A stretch of 31,087 nt of DNA from Apostichopus parvimensis (Eukaryota; Echinodermata; Holothuroidea; Aspidochirotida; Stichopodidae). The stretch is taken from positions 1 to 31,087 of the forward strand of contig KN887166.1 of NCBI GenBank assembly GCA_000934455.1, read 5' to 3'. A program made the position numbers and the translations under genes. The notes beneath the pieces were generated by a model, which was given only the letters and a program-made list of their open reading frames with translations, made no database searches and was not told the origin of the DNA. This document shows positions 30,843-31,087 of the stretch, one piece after another; within the stretch, counting starts at the first letter, position 1, and each line of letters begins with the position of its first letter.

Positions 30843-31087
30843 CTTAGTATGATATACTGTACAGTTATACTGTAAACTTAACAGAAATGGTCAAATAATT
30901 ATGGTAATCTGTGTGATCCATAAATCTGAAGTCCAACTTTTCATATGCTTGGTGTACTATACTTTTTACATTTATATGAATATTTTATCCTACAGTAATA
31001 TATAAACTAACAGTGTTTGAGCATAACAGATAATTCAAATAACAATACAGTAGCTACAGTCCCTTCTAAAGTTAAATGCTATGCAAA

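Overview
The window looks like nuclear DNA from an intron-rich, AT-rich marine animal. An invertebrate deuterostome, most likely an echinoderm, fits best, but that is inference from gene structure and repeat style. Coding exons are short, bounded by GT/AG, and embedded in long introns. There is no bacterial-style gene packing and I saw no tRNA, rRNA or CRISPR array.

Three genes can be assembled by joining exons whose splice phases agree. (1) SCYL3, minus strand, 14513 down to 4409: 11 coding exons, 770 codons, complete from a myristoylation-type MGAENS start to the stop. It encodes a pseudokinase followed by HEAT-like repeats and an acidic, tryptophan-bearing tail. (2) A small lysine/arginine-rich protein gene, minus strand, 21381 down to 19105: three coding exons, resembling human C11orf98; its first coding exon was not found. 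An extra 62-codon ORF lies 18 nt beyond its stop. (3) A 1-acyl-glycerol-3-phosphate acyltransferase (AGPAT1 type), plus strand, 23203 to 28677. It has a shared five-exon catalytic body and two alternative, homologous first exons, each encoding a different N-terminal membrane anchor and ending in the same splice phase.

The rest is introns, spacers and repeats. Region 1-4400 (downstream of SCYL3) holds a diverged tandem repeat of about 125 bp and the 3' end of a non-LTR retrotransposon. SCYL3 introns hold a Penelope-like element remnant with a GIY-YIG domain, a second Penelope terminal fragment folded into a head-to-head hairpin, an 11-bp minisatellite organised as a 132-bp higher-order repeat, a hexanucleotide repeat and a perfect 57-bp palindrome. 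The 14.5-19.1 kb spacer has a third Penelope terminal fragment, G-runs and a strictly 21-bp-periodic minisatellite. The far right end has three copies of a 108-bp satellite unit.

The most notable observations are the duplicated first exon of the acyltransferase, a Thr-to-His change in its conserved FPEGTR motif, and a hammerhead-ribozyme-like core conserved among the Penelope fragments. The three genes do unrelated housekeeping jobs (secretory-pathway/cytoskeletal scaffolding, a probably nucleolar small basic protein, phosphatidic acid synthesis), and nothing suggests they form one system.
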